Source of the DNA: Arcobacter siniprincipis
GTDB taxonomy: Bacteria; Campylobacterota; Campylobacteria; Campylobacterales; Arcobacteraceae
Length of the DNA: 64,000 bases
NCBI RefSeq assembly: GCF_048571125.1
Contig: NZ_CP182343.1
Location: 868,001-932,000 of the forward strand
Reading direction: 5' to 3'
The notes beneath the pieces were generated by a model that was not told where the DNA came from, did not search any database, and saw only the letters and a list, made by a program, of their open reading frames with translations. The translations under genes were made by a program, and so were the position numbers. Positions 8,478-15,974 of the stretch are shown here, piece after piece (the stretch's first letter is position 1; the number at the start of each line of letters is the position of its first letter).

Positions 8478-9365
8478 TTACTTTCTTTTAAATTTAATAT
8501 TATTTAATATTTTTACTGCTAGTAAAGTAAGAGTTGTACCAATTATGATTGACAGACTTATTTTTTCATCTAAAAATATAACACTTAAAACAATAGCAAA
8601 TAGTGGAACTAGGAAAATAAATGAACTAACTTCATTTGTTCCTAATTTTTCTATTCCTACAAAATAAATAGTTGTAGCAAAAGTTGTAGAGATAATTGAA
8701 ATAGATAGAATATTTAACCAAAAAATCCAATCAAAAGCTTTATAATCAATATTTGGTAAATCAACAAAAAATATCATAACCAAAATGGTTGAAATAACAT
8801 ACATGTAAAATGTAAATACCATAGGTGAGATTTTTGTAGCCTTTGAACTTACAATTGTCAGTATTGGCCAAAGAATTGAAGCTAATACAAAATAAATATT
8901 TTTTTGTGAAAATATTTGTTCATGTGAAAAAGACCAAATATTAAGCATAGTTAGAACTCCAAGAGCTCCAAGAACTAAGGCAAAAATATCTTTTTTTTCT
9001 ATTTTTCTTCCAAAAAACATTGCCATAATTAAAAAAGTATTTATTGGAATCATAGTAGTTACTAAAGCTCCACCAAGGCTTGCTGTTCCAAATTTTGTCC
9101 CTAAAAAATAGCATTTCATATAAGCTATCATTACAATTGAAGCTATAACAACTAAAATAAAACTTTTTAGATTTATATGAAAACTTTTCTTTGAATATAA
9201 CAATACGGGAAGAAGTGTAATAATTGTAAATACATTTCTAAAAAACACTAATTCATATTCATTAATATAAGCACTTAAAACTTTTGCACTAACCCAAGAT
9301 GCTCCCCATCCTGCCATGGCTAGGAACATTAGAGCATAAAAAATATTTTTACTTTTGTCTGTCAT
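8478..9365 (-). CDS. DMT superfamily (EamA) transporter
   Basis: A 295-residue protein with ten predicted membrane helices in two EamA halves (about 8-140 and 150-290). The first helix reads MFLAMAGWGASWVSAKVLS and each half has the conserved small-residue packing near its end (SLGGALVTTMIPINTF; SSFIFLVPLFAIVLSVIFL with the following DEK). EamA proteins commonly export amino acids or metabolites. The gene lies between an araC-type regulator and the APC permease, all on the same strand and closely spaced, so an AraC-controlled export operon is likely. Substrate unknown. Confidence 0.85.
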   Translation of the reverse strand: MTDKSKNIFYALMFLAMAGWGASWVSAKVLSAYINEYELVFFRNVFTIITLLPVLLYSKKSFHINLKSFILVVIASIVMIAYMKCYFLGTKFGTASLGGALVTTMIPINTFLIMAMFFGRKIEKKDIFALVLGALGVLTMLNIWSFSHEQIFSQKNIYFVLASILWPILTIVSSKATKISPMVFTFYMYVISTILVMIFFVDLPNIDYKAFDWIFWLNILSISIISTTFATTIYFVGIEKLGTNEVSSFIFLVPLFAIVLSVIFLDEKISLSIIIGTTLTLLAVKILNNIKFKRK

Positions 9366-9416
9366 ATCTCATCTTTTTTATTTGATAAGTAAATTGTATA
9401 TAAATAAACTAAAAAT

Positions 9417-10208
9417 TTATAGAATAAAATTGCTATTTTTTTGTAAATAAGAAGGTGTATATCCAAAATATTTTTTAAAATTACGAGTAAAATGGGATTG
9501 GTCATTGAATCCCACTTGAATACTTGCTTCACAAATGGATAAACCATTTTGAATTAGAGAGTTTGCTCGATTAAGTCTTTCATTTACAATAAAAGCATGG
9601 GGTGTAAGTCCAATATCTTTTTTAAACAATCTTAGAAAATGGAATTTACTAAGATTAACATTTTTTGCAAGTATATCAAGGGTAAAGTTTGTATCTATTG
9701 AATCATTTATAAATTCATAGGTCTGTTTTATAATTTTTTTATCTTCAAAAATTTTTTTATAATCTTTTGTATATAAAGTTGAATCTAAAATTAAACTAGA
9801 TAGCGCTTCTATTAAATAAGCTTCAATCAATAATTCATCTTCTTTTTTAAAATATGCATCAAAGAAGTTGTGGACTTTTAGGAATAATATTTTGTTATCA
9901 ACTATATGTCTTTGAAAATAGGGTATTTTCTTTTCATAAAATATTTGTTCATAAATATTTGAAATAATTTCTACCGTTGGATAAAAATTTGCGTGAGACC
10001 ACTCTTTAGCTTTTCCACCATGAACTTCACCTGGATTATTTATTCTTATTGAATATTCATATGAATAATAACTTTGGTGTACATTAAAAGTTTTAATAAA
10101 TCCTTTATAGGTTATTCCAATAGTGTATGTATCATGGTAATGTTTTGTAAAGTCTTCATTGGAATGGCTTACATTTTCAAATAGAATATTATTTAATATT
10201 TTTGACAT
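9417..10208 (-). CDS. AraC family transcriptional regulator
   Basis: A 263-residue regulator. The N-terminal cupin-like sensor (about 1-140) has the HxH pair in FTKHYHDTYTIG and NNPGEVHGGKA. The C-terminal double HTH (about 160-258) has FTLDILAKNVNLSKFHFLRL for HTH1 and CEASIQVGFNDQSHFTRNFK for HTH2, ending in KYFGYTPSYL, the family signature. This sensor type accompanies many LysE/DMT exporter genes. Its position 51 bp upstream of the EamA and APC genes on the same strand supports control of that pair. Confidence 0.9.
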   Translation of the reverse strand: MSKILNNILFENVSHSNEDFTKHYHDTYTIGITYKGFIKTFNVHQSYYSYEYSIRINNPGEVHGGKAKEWSHANFYPTVEIISNIYEQIFYEKKIPYFQRHIVDNKILFLKVHNFFDAYFKKEDELLIEAYLIEALSSLILDSTLYTKDYKKIFEDKKIIKQTYEFINDSIDTNFTLDILAKNVNLSKFHFLRLFKKDIGLTPHAFIVNERLNRANSLIQNGLSICEASIQVGFNDQSHFTRNFKKYFGYTPSYLQKNSNFIL

Positions 10209-10253
10209 GGCAAAATTATATCTAAAATAAAAAAGAAATATAGAAGAAAATTG

Positions 10254-10826
10254 CTATTTTACTATTTCTTCTAATGTTTCTTTTATTTTAGCTGGGTCTG
10301 AAAAATGGTCAACTTTTGCTCTAAACTTACCATCTTTATCAAAGATATAGATAAAAGAAGTATGTGAAACTGAATAACCCATTGCTGAATCTTTTAAATT
10401 TATTTTTTTATAGTATGTTTTATATCTAGATGTAATATCATCAATATTTTTTTTTGTTGAAGTTGCACCTATAAAATTTGGATGAAAATAATGTGCATAC
10501 TCTTTTAGATTTTTAAGGGTATCTCTGTCTGGGTCTACACTTATAAATAATCCCACAAAGTCTTTAGCTTTTTCTTTTGGTAGTCTGTTTATTGCTTGTG
10601 CTAGCGAACTTAATGAAGTAGGGCAAACATCAGGACAAAATGTATATCCAAAATAAATAGCTAGATACTTACCTTTGAAGCTATCTTTTGTAATTTCTCC
10701 ATCAATTGTATTTACTTTGAAAGCATATTGTTTATGCTCTTTATAATCTCGTACATAAGGTCTAGCTATTATAATTATCACAATTGCAATTGTTATTGCA
10801 ATGAAAATTTTAAAAATCTTACTCAT
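10254..10826 (-). CDS. SCO1/SenC family copper chaperone for cytochrome oxidase
   Basis: A 190-residue membrane-anchored thioredoxin-fold protein (helix about 5-22). The copper motif is CPDVC in FGYTFCPDVCPTSLSS, and the distal ligand His is in YSVSHTSFIY. VDPDRDT is the usual SCO loop. SCO proteins reduce or metallate the CuA or CuB site of oxidases; in bacteria lacking aa3 oxidase they serve cbb3. The ATG overlaps the stop of the upstream membrane protein (TAATG), and PCuAC lies just before that, so this is a periplasmic copper delivery operon. Confidence 0.93.
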   Translation of the reverse strand: MSKIFKIFIAITIAIVIIIIARPYVRDYKEHKQYAFKVNTIDGEITKDSFKGKYLAIYFGYTFCPDVCPTSLSSLAQAINRLPKEKAKDFVGLFISVDPDRDTLKNLKEYAHYFHPNFIGATSTKKNIDDITSRYKTYYKKINLKDSAMGYSVSHTSFIYIFDKDGKFRAKVDHFSDPAKIKETLEEIVK

Positions 10827-11317
10827 TATTTACCTGTTTTAAATTGGAATCTAGCTCCAATAGTTTTATTTATTTTTTCTACTCTTATATCTGCATTCCA
10901 TATCATATTACCAACTGGACATGTAGGAAGAGTACCTATTGCTTCATAGTTTCCATTTCCTAGATTTTTAATTGGTAAATTAAAATCACCCATGAACATA
11001 TTTGTTGCATATATATTTAAATGTAAACCTTTTAACTCTTTATTGTTACTTTTGATTTCAAATTTAAGGGCTTGCATAAGTGGAATTGATTTTGGATTTA
11101 TGCTTAATTCAAAAGTTGTACCATCTTGAATTTTTACAATACAAGAATTTTGGTGTAAGTCACAGTTTGAATCTTGTGTTACAAATTTTGCTTCACCTTT
11201 AAAAGATTGATAAAGTGAAGAAAAGTCTATTAAAAAATATCCTGCAACAATAAAAAGTACAATTGCTACTTGTAGTATTGCACTTTTTAAATTGTTAGTT
11301 TTTTTTTCTTGTGGCAT
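10826..11317 (-). CDS. Membrane-anchored YtkA-like periplasmic protein, probable copper assembly factor
   Basis: A 163-residue protein with one N-terminal helix (about 13-31) and a periplasmic domain. The part NMFMGDFNLPIKNLGNGNYEAIG followed by PTCPVGNMIWNADIRVEK resembles the Ig-like YtkA/FixH fold, which often sits beside SCO or PCuAC genes. Cysteines occur as a CDLHQNSC pair near residue 53 and one in LPTCPVG; with methionines at NMFMG they could bind copper (inference). It is translationally coupled to the SCO gene by a 1-nt overlap and begins 3 nt after PCuAC ends. The family call is tentative; the context is clear. Confidence 0.6.
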   Translation of the reverse strand: MPQEKKTNNLKSAILQVAIVLFIVAGYFLIDFSSLYQSFKGEAKFVTQDSNCDLHQNSCIVKIQDGTTFELSINPKSIPLMQALKFEIKSNNKELKGLHLNIYATNMFMGDFNLPIKNLGNGNYEAIGTLPTCPVGNMIWNADIRVEKINKTIGARFQFKTGK

Positions 11318-11320
11318 TAG

Positions 11321-11845
11321 TTAGTTACTTCCACATTTCCCTGTACCACAACTCATACCTTTTTTCTTGTCAGCACCACATTTGCCACTACCACAACTTC
11401 CCTTTTTCATATCTTTTTTCATCATTCCTTTCATTACACTTTTTACAGGAATAGTTATAGTTTTATTTTCTCCATTTGAAAAATTAAGAGTAATAGTTAC
11501 TTTTTCTTTTTCTTTTAATGGTTTATGAAGTCCTATTAACATAACATGAAATCCACCTGGTTTAAGTGCTGTTTCCCCATTTGCAGGAATATCTATTTTA
11601 GGAACTTGATACATCTTCATTACGCCATCTTTCATACTATGTGTATGAAGTTCAACTACTTTTGAAATATCAGATGTAGCCTTTGTAAGAGCTATGTTTT
11701 TATCTGTTTTATTCTCAATAGTCATAAATGCAGCCGAATTCGGAAGTCCAGGAGGTGTTGCTCTAACATATGCATCTTTAACTTCAATATCTGAAGCAAA
11801 TAGTGTTGATGCGCTAAGTAGTGCTAAAAGAAGAAATTTTTTCAT
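11321..11845 (-). CDS. PCu(A)C-type copper chaperone with Cys-rich tail
   Basis: A 174-residue exported protein (signal MKKFLLLALLSASTLFA). The PCuAC domain (about 19-140) holds the copper ligands: VELHTHSM, VMKMYQV, and GGFHVMLIG, i.e. the H...M...H-x-M pattern. It passes copper to oxidase assembly sites with SCO, whose gene is in the same operon. The C-terminus is unusual: after KGMMKKDMKK come two copies of CGxGKCG (SCGSGKCGAD and SCGTGKCGSN) with four cysteines. Standard PCuAC proteins end without this or have Met/His tails. The tail may add metal binding or be a modification site (see findings). Confidence 0.9.
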   Translation of the reverse strand: MKKFLLLALLSASTLFASDIEVKDAYVRATPPGLPNSAAFMTIENKTDKNIALTKATSDISKVVELHTHSMKDGVMKMYQVPKIDIPANGETALKPGGFHVMLIGLHKPLKEKEKVTITLNFSNGENKTITIPVKSVMKGMMKKDMKKGSCGSGKCGADKKKGMSCGTGKCGSN

Positions 11846-11887
11846 TTTATACCTTTTTTTGATTTCCTAAATTTTATAATTTAAGTG

Positions 11888-13177
11888 TTAATTATGTGTT
11901 AAATCTTTTTTTAATAATATTAACAACACTCCAATTATAGCTGCAATAAATGAAGCTACAAATATCCCTAATTTTACAGCAGAAATTATGCTTTCATCAA
12001 GAAAAGCAAGGTGTGTTATGAAAATAGACATTGTAAATCCAATTCCCCCTAAAAATCCAACTGCGATAATTTCATACCATGAAATATTATCTGGTTTTTT
12101 AACTAGTTTTAGTTTGGTTGCTAGATATGTAAATCCAAATATTCCTATTGGTTTTCCAATAATTAAACCAAAGACAACACCTAATACAATCATTAAGTTT
12201 GCGCTTATTCCTGAGAAGTCTATTAGTACTCCAGCATTTGAAAATGCGAATAAAGGCATAATAAAATATGCAGATAATCCATGTAAACTATGTTCTAATC
12301 TCATAAGAGGATTTTGTACCTTATCATAGTTATCAGCAATATTTTCCAAAGCATCAATTTGATGATGGTTTAAAATAGATGTAGGTTCGATATTGTTTTC
12401 AAAAGTAGCTATGTCTTTTTTTGTATCTTCAACAAATGCATTTTCACCAATTTTTGATCTTATAGGAATAGCCAAAGCTAATAAAACACCTGCAACAGTT
12501 GCATGAATCCCAATTGCATGAATATATATCCATAAACCAATACCAAGAATTAAGTAAGGTAATAATTTAGTTACACCTTTTATATTTAATGCCCAAATTA
12601 AAGCGTAAATTACGCCTGCATGTAAAAAATACTGAGTATGAATTTCACTTGTGTAAACAGTAGCGACAACTAAAACAGCACCTAAGTCATCTACAACAGC
12701 AAGGGCAACTAAAAATAATTTTAAAGCTGGATTTACTTTTTTTCCTAAAAGCATCAAAATACCTAATGCAAATGCAATATCTGTGGCCATTGGAATACCA
12801 AATCCTAGTGGATTATCAGTATTTAATGCTACATATATCAATGCTGGAATAATCATCCCCCCAAGAGCTGCAATAATAGGAAATAAAGCCTTGCTTACAG
12901 ATGAAAGTTCCCCAACACTCATCTCTCTTTTTATCTCTAATCCTACCATTAGAAAAAATAATGCCATAAGTCCATCATCAATCCAATAAGTCAAGGTCAT
13001 AGAAATACTATGTTCACCAAGATTTATTCCTAATGGCATATGCCATAGATCATAATATGCTTGTCCTAAACTAGAATTTGCAGTTATTACTGCTGCTACA
13101 GTTGCTAAAAAAAGAAGTATTCCACTAAGTGCTTCTTTATTTATAAATTTGTCTAAGGTGACAAGTTTTTTTATCAT
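11888..13177 (-). CDS. nhaA: Na+/H+ antiporter NhaA
   Basis: A 429-residue inner-membrane antiporter. The ion-binding region shows two adjacent Asp in ALAVVDDLGAVLVVA, matching the D163/D164 pair of E. coli NhaA. The helix IV region PMATDIAFALGIL (Asp133 equivalent) is also present. An insertion of about 50 polar residues (KSKIGENAFVEDTKKDIATF onward) lies mid-protein, common in long NhaA variants. I chose the ATG at 13177 (AAGGAATATT upstream) rather than a longer start at 13207, which would overlap the Fur-family gene. The regulator stops 11 bp upstream, so the two are probably co-transcribed. Confidence 0.95.
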   Translation of the reverse strand: MIKKLVTLDKFINKEALSGILLFLATVAAVITANSSLGQAYYDLWHMPLGINLGEHSISMTLTYWIDDGLMALFFLMVGLEIKREMSVGELSSVSKALFPIIAALGGMIIPALIYVALNTDNPLGFGIPMATDIAFALGILMLLGKKVNPALKLFLVALAVVDDLGAVLVVATVYTSEIHTQYFLHAGVIYALIWALNIKGVTKLLPYLILGIGLWIYIHAIGIHATVAGVLLALAIPIRSKIGENAFVEDTKKDIATFENNIEPTSILNHHQIDALENIADNYDKVQNPLMRLEHSLHGLSAYFIMPLFAFSNAGVLIDFSGISANLMIVLGVVFGLIIGKPIGIFGFTYLATKLKLVKKPDNISWYEIIAVGFLGGIGFTMSIFITHLAFLDESIISAVKLGIFVASFIAAIIGVLLILLKKDLTHN

Positions 13178-13188
13178 AATATTCCTTT

Positions 13189-13554
13189 TTACAAACAATT
13201 TGGACATATTCCTTTAATAATTATATTCTCGATTTTGTGATTTTTTAAATTAAATCTAAAGTCCTCATGAAGGCATTCGATTTTAGAACAATTAGTACAT
13301 ATAAAGTGTGCATGTTTACTTTTTTTTATTTCAAAATATCTTTTTTTATCATTTGATTCAAAAGAATCAATAATATCTTCTTCTTCAAATCTAGTGATAT
13401 TTCTGTAAAAAGTAGCCTTATCCATATTGATTGAAAATTTTATTTCTTCATAACATAAAGGTTTAGAAGAGTTTGATAGTACTTCTAGTATCTCTTTTCG
13501 TGAGCTTGTTAGTTTAATATTTCTATCTTGAAATAATTTGTTTATATTGTCCAT
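13189..13554 (-). CDS. Fur family regulator, probably Zur-like
   Basis: A 121-residue Fur-family repressor. The winged helix (about 1-75) has KLTSSRKEILEVLS and the recognition helix MDKATFYRNITRF. The dimerisation part holds the metal ligands KHAHFICTNCSKIECLHED: HxH, then CxxC for the structural zinc, and a terminal ICPNC pair. It is short for Fur and closer in length to Zur/PerR-type members. It is divergent from znuA, with two GCAAC/GTTGC palindromes between, so zinc control is the best guess. nhaA follows 11 bp downstream. Regulation of zinc rather than iron is inferred from context. Confidence 0.8.
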   Translation of the reverse strand: MDNINKLFQDRNIKLTSSRKEILEVLSNSSKPLCYEEIKFSINMDKATFYRNITRFEEEDIIDSFESNDKKRYFEIKKSKHAHFICTNCSKIECLHEDFRFNLKNHKIENIIIKGICPNCL

Positions 13555-13578
13555 ATATAATTATAACACATGAAGCTT

Positions 13579-13591
13579 GCAACTAAGTTGC
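13579..13591. promoter_or_regulatory. Candidate Zur operator 1
   Basis: GCAACT-A-AGTTGC, a perfect 6-1-6 palindrome 25 bp from the start of the Fur-family gene. It resembles the second site at 13624. Confidence 0.6.
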
Positions 13592-13623
13592 GTTAAAGCG
13601 AAATATCACTAAAATTCTAAAAA

Positions 13624-13638
13624 TGCAACTTGGTTGCA
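13624..13638. promoter_or_regulatory. Candidate Zur operator 2
   Basis: TGCAAC-TTG-GTTGCA, a perfect 6-3-6 palindrome sharing the TGCAACT half-site with operator 1, centred 46 bp away and 20 bp from the znuA start codon. Confidence 0.6.
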
Positions 13639-13657
13639 ATAAATAGGAGTTCTCTAA

Positions 13658-14539
13658 ATGAAAAAAATCTTTTATATATTTTTAATAATATGCTCATCAC
13701 TTTATGCACAAAAAACTGTTACTGTAAGTATTTTACCTCAGAAGTATTTTGTAGAAAAAATAGCAAAAGACAAAGTAAAAGTAAATGTTATGGTTCAACC
13801 TGGTTTTTCACCTGCTACATATGAACCTAAAACTTCTCAAATGAAAGAATTAATAAATTCTGATATTTATTTCTCTATTGGTGTTCCTTTTGAAGAATCT
13901 TGGTTGAGTAAATTTACAGATATTAATAAAAACATGTTACTTATAGATACCTCAAAAGGTATTAAAAAAAATAAAATGCTTGGACATCACCACCATGATG
14001 AAGTTAAACATGAAGAACAAGAACATCATGAAGAACATCATCATGATGAAGAGTCTTTAGATCCACATATTTGGTTAGATCCAATATTAGTGAAAACACA
14101 AGCAAAAAATATTTTAGACGCTCTAATAAAAGTAGATACAAAAAATAGAAAATTTTATTATGATAATTATAAAATTTTTTTAACAGAACTTGATAATTTA
14201 AATATGAACTTATCTAATATTTTAAAACAGATAAAAGGCAAAAAGTTTATGGTTTTTCATCCTTCTTGGGGATATTTTGCTAAAAGATATGACTTAGAAC
14301 AAGAAGCAGTTGAAAAAGAAGGAAAAGAACCTAAACCAAAAGAGATGATAGCTCTTATAGAAGAAGCAAAAGATGAAGGTATAAAAGTATTATTTGTAGC
14401 TCCTCAGTTCTCAAAAGTAGCAGCAACTACAATTGCTGAAAATATTGGTGGAAGTGTTATTGAAATAGATCCTTTATCTTACAAATGGGAAAAAAGTTTA
14501 CTTGACATCTCAAATAAATTGGTGAATACATATAAATAA
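13658..14539 (+). CDS. znuA: Zinc ABC transporter substrate-binding protein ZnuA
   Basis: A 293-residue exported binding protein (signal about 1-17) of the cluster A-I metal family. Features: SILPQKYFVEKIA, the loop GFSPATYEPKTSQ, a His-rich acidic loop (about 108-133) with about a dozen His, DPHIWLDP (metal His), VFHPSWGYFAKRY (metal His) and the C-terminal IDPLSYKW. The first loop has Ala where E. coli-type ZnuA has a His ligand. SD TAGGAG precedes the ATG. No permease or ATPase gene lies next to it in this window; the following gene is a NicO-type channel fusion, with a TAATG overlap. Confidence 0.9.
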   Translation: MKKIFYIFLIICSSLYAQKTVTVSILPQKYFVEKIAKDKVKVNVMVQPGFSPATYEPKTSQMKELINSDIYFSIGVPFEESWLSKFTDINKNMLLIDTSKGIKKNKMLGHHHHDEVKHEEQEHHEEHHHDEESLDPHIWLDPILVKTQAKNILDALIKVDTKNRKFYYDNYKIFLTELDNLNMNLSNILKQIKGKKFMVFHPSWGYFAKRYDLEQEAVEKEGKEPKPKEMIALIEEAKDEGIKVLFVAPQFSKVAATTIAENIGGSVIEIDPLSYKWEKSLLDISNKLVNTYK

Positions 14540-15936
14540 TGAAATTAATATTTATTCTTCTTCTAATAGCTCAAACAGTTTTTGGTTGTGCTTTATGTGC
14601 AGTATATTCTCCAAAAACTAGAGTTGTGCTTGATGTAAAGACAAATGATAGTTTAATAAAAGAAATTGATGTAAAATGGATAGTTACAAAAGCTTTTACA
14701 AAGACTTTAAATAATGTATACGATACGAATTTAAATGATAAATTAGATAAAGATGAGTTAGAAAATGTAAAGATAGCTTTTCGTAATTATGTTGAACCAA
14801 GAGATTTTTTAGTAAATATATCTTATGGAAAAAAAATAAATAAACTAAGATCAAATAGAATAAGAGTAAATGATTTAAAAGTTGATATTGAAAATGGTCT
14901 TTTGCATATTCAGTATAAAATATTATTAGATTACAAATTAGTAAAAGATGATATTTTATATTTTAATACAGATGATAAAGAAGGTTATTTTATTGTTACT
15001 ATTGCAGAAAATGCTGTTAAGTATGATCCTACTGTATTTAAAAAAGAGACAATCGATGCAAATAGTGTAAGTTTTCATATTATTAAAGATATAGAAGAGC
15101 AAAAAAAAGAAGAAATTACTCCTGTTAAAAAAGTTGAAGTAAAAGAAGAGTTAAAAAAAACGCCTAAAGTTCAAGATGAGAACTACTTAACAAAGTTTTC
15201 AAAGCAAATAAAACAAAATCTTTTAAAAATAGAAAAAGGTGATAATTTTGCTTTATTTACACTTTTATTTATATCATTTATTTATGGAATTATTCATGCT
15301 ATGGGACCAGGTCATGGTAAATCATTGGCATTTTCATATTTTATGAGTAACAAAAGTTCTTATACAAGAGCTTTAATTATCTCTCAATTAACTGCATTTA
15401 TTCATATACTTGGAGCTTTGATTCTTGTTTTGATATCAGTATTTTTAATAACTACTTTTTTAAATAGTTTTGTAGATGATTCTATTAAAATTATTACAAA
15501 ATTATCTGCTATATTTATTATGCTATTGGCAGTATTTATTTTGTATAAAAAAGTAAGAAAGAAAGAATCTTATTGTAATGTTTGTTGTTCTTCACACGCA
15601 CATGATCACAATCACGAACATAATCATAATGAACATAAAAAAATAAAAAAACAAGATTTATTTTTTGTTTTAACAGCAGGAATTATTCCTTGTCCTGGTA
15701 CTGTTATATTATTTTTATATGCTTTTGTATTGAAAACTTACTTTGCAGTTATTTTAGCATCTATTGCTATTAGTTTTGGGATGGGATTAGTTATTTTTGC
15801 TTCTTCATTTTTGAGCTTAAATTTAAACAAAGTGTCAAGTAAAGTAGAAAAATTTAGAAATTTTGTGGAAATAATCTCACCAATATTTATTTTCTTATTA
15901 GGGTTGTTATTATTTTTCAATGTAAATGTAATATAA
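14539..15936 (+). CDS. DUF1007-NicO fusion, metal transport membrane protein
   Basis: A 465-residue fusion. After a signal (1-16) with GCALCAV, the periplasmic DUF1007-type domain (about 22-180) contains an EF-hand-like loop DTNLNDKLDKDE. A charged linker (190-235) leads to a NicO/RcnA-type six-helix domain (about 238-465) with IYGIIHAMGPGHGKSLAFSY, the family metal motif, a cytoplasmic His loop HAHDHNHEHNHNEH, and GIIPCPGTVILFLYA. NicO proteins move Ni, Co or other divalent metals. Coupling to znuA by a 1-nt overlap and the upstream palindromes point to zinc. Direction (uptake or efflux) cannot be read from the sequence. Confidence 0.85.
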   Translation: MKLIFILLLIAQTVFGCALCAVYSPKTRVVLDVKTNDSLIKEIDVKWIVTKAFTKTLNNVYDTNLNDKLDKDELENVKIAFRNYVEPRDFLVNISYGKKINKLRSNRIRVNDLKVDIENGLLHIQYKILLDYKLVKDDILYFNTDDKEGYFIVTIAENAVKYDPTVFKKETIDANSVSFHIIKDIEEQKKEEITPVKKVEVKEELKKTPKVQDENYLTKFSKQIKQNLLKIEKGDNFALFTLLFISFIYGIIHAMGPGHGKSLAFSYFMSNKSSYTRALIISQLTAFIHILGALILVLISVFLITTFLNSFVDDSIKIITKLSAIFIMLLAVFILYKKVRKKESYCNVCCSSHAHDHNHEHNHNEHKKIKKQDLFFVLTAGIIPCPGTVILFLYAFVLKTYFAVILASIAISFGMGLVIFASSFLSLNLNKVSSKVEKFRNFVEIISPIFIFLLGLLLFFNVNVI

Positions 15937-15947
15937 ATTATTAAATA

Positions 15948-15974
15948 AGGAGAGGTTAAATACTCTCCTCTTTT
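15948..15974 (+). terminator. Terminator after znuA operon
   Basis: AGGAGAG (15948-15954) pairs with CTCTCCT (15963-15969), followed by C and T5. The stop codon of the convergent chemoreceptor gene is in the loop. Confidence 0.8.

Noticed and set aside
13980..14055. His-rich run in znuA as a sequencing artefact
   Set aside because: The frame stays open and His-rich acidic loops are normal in zinc-binding proteins of this family.
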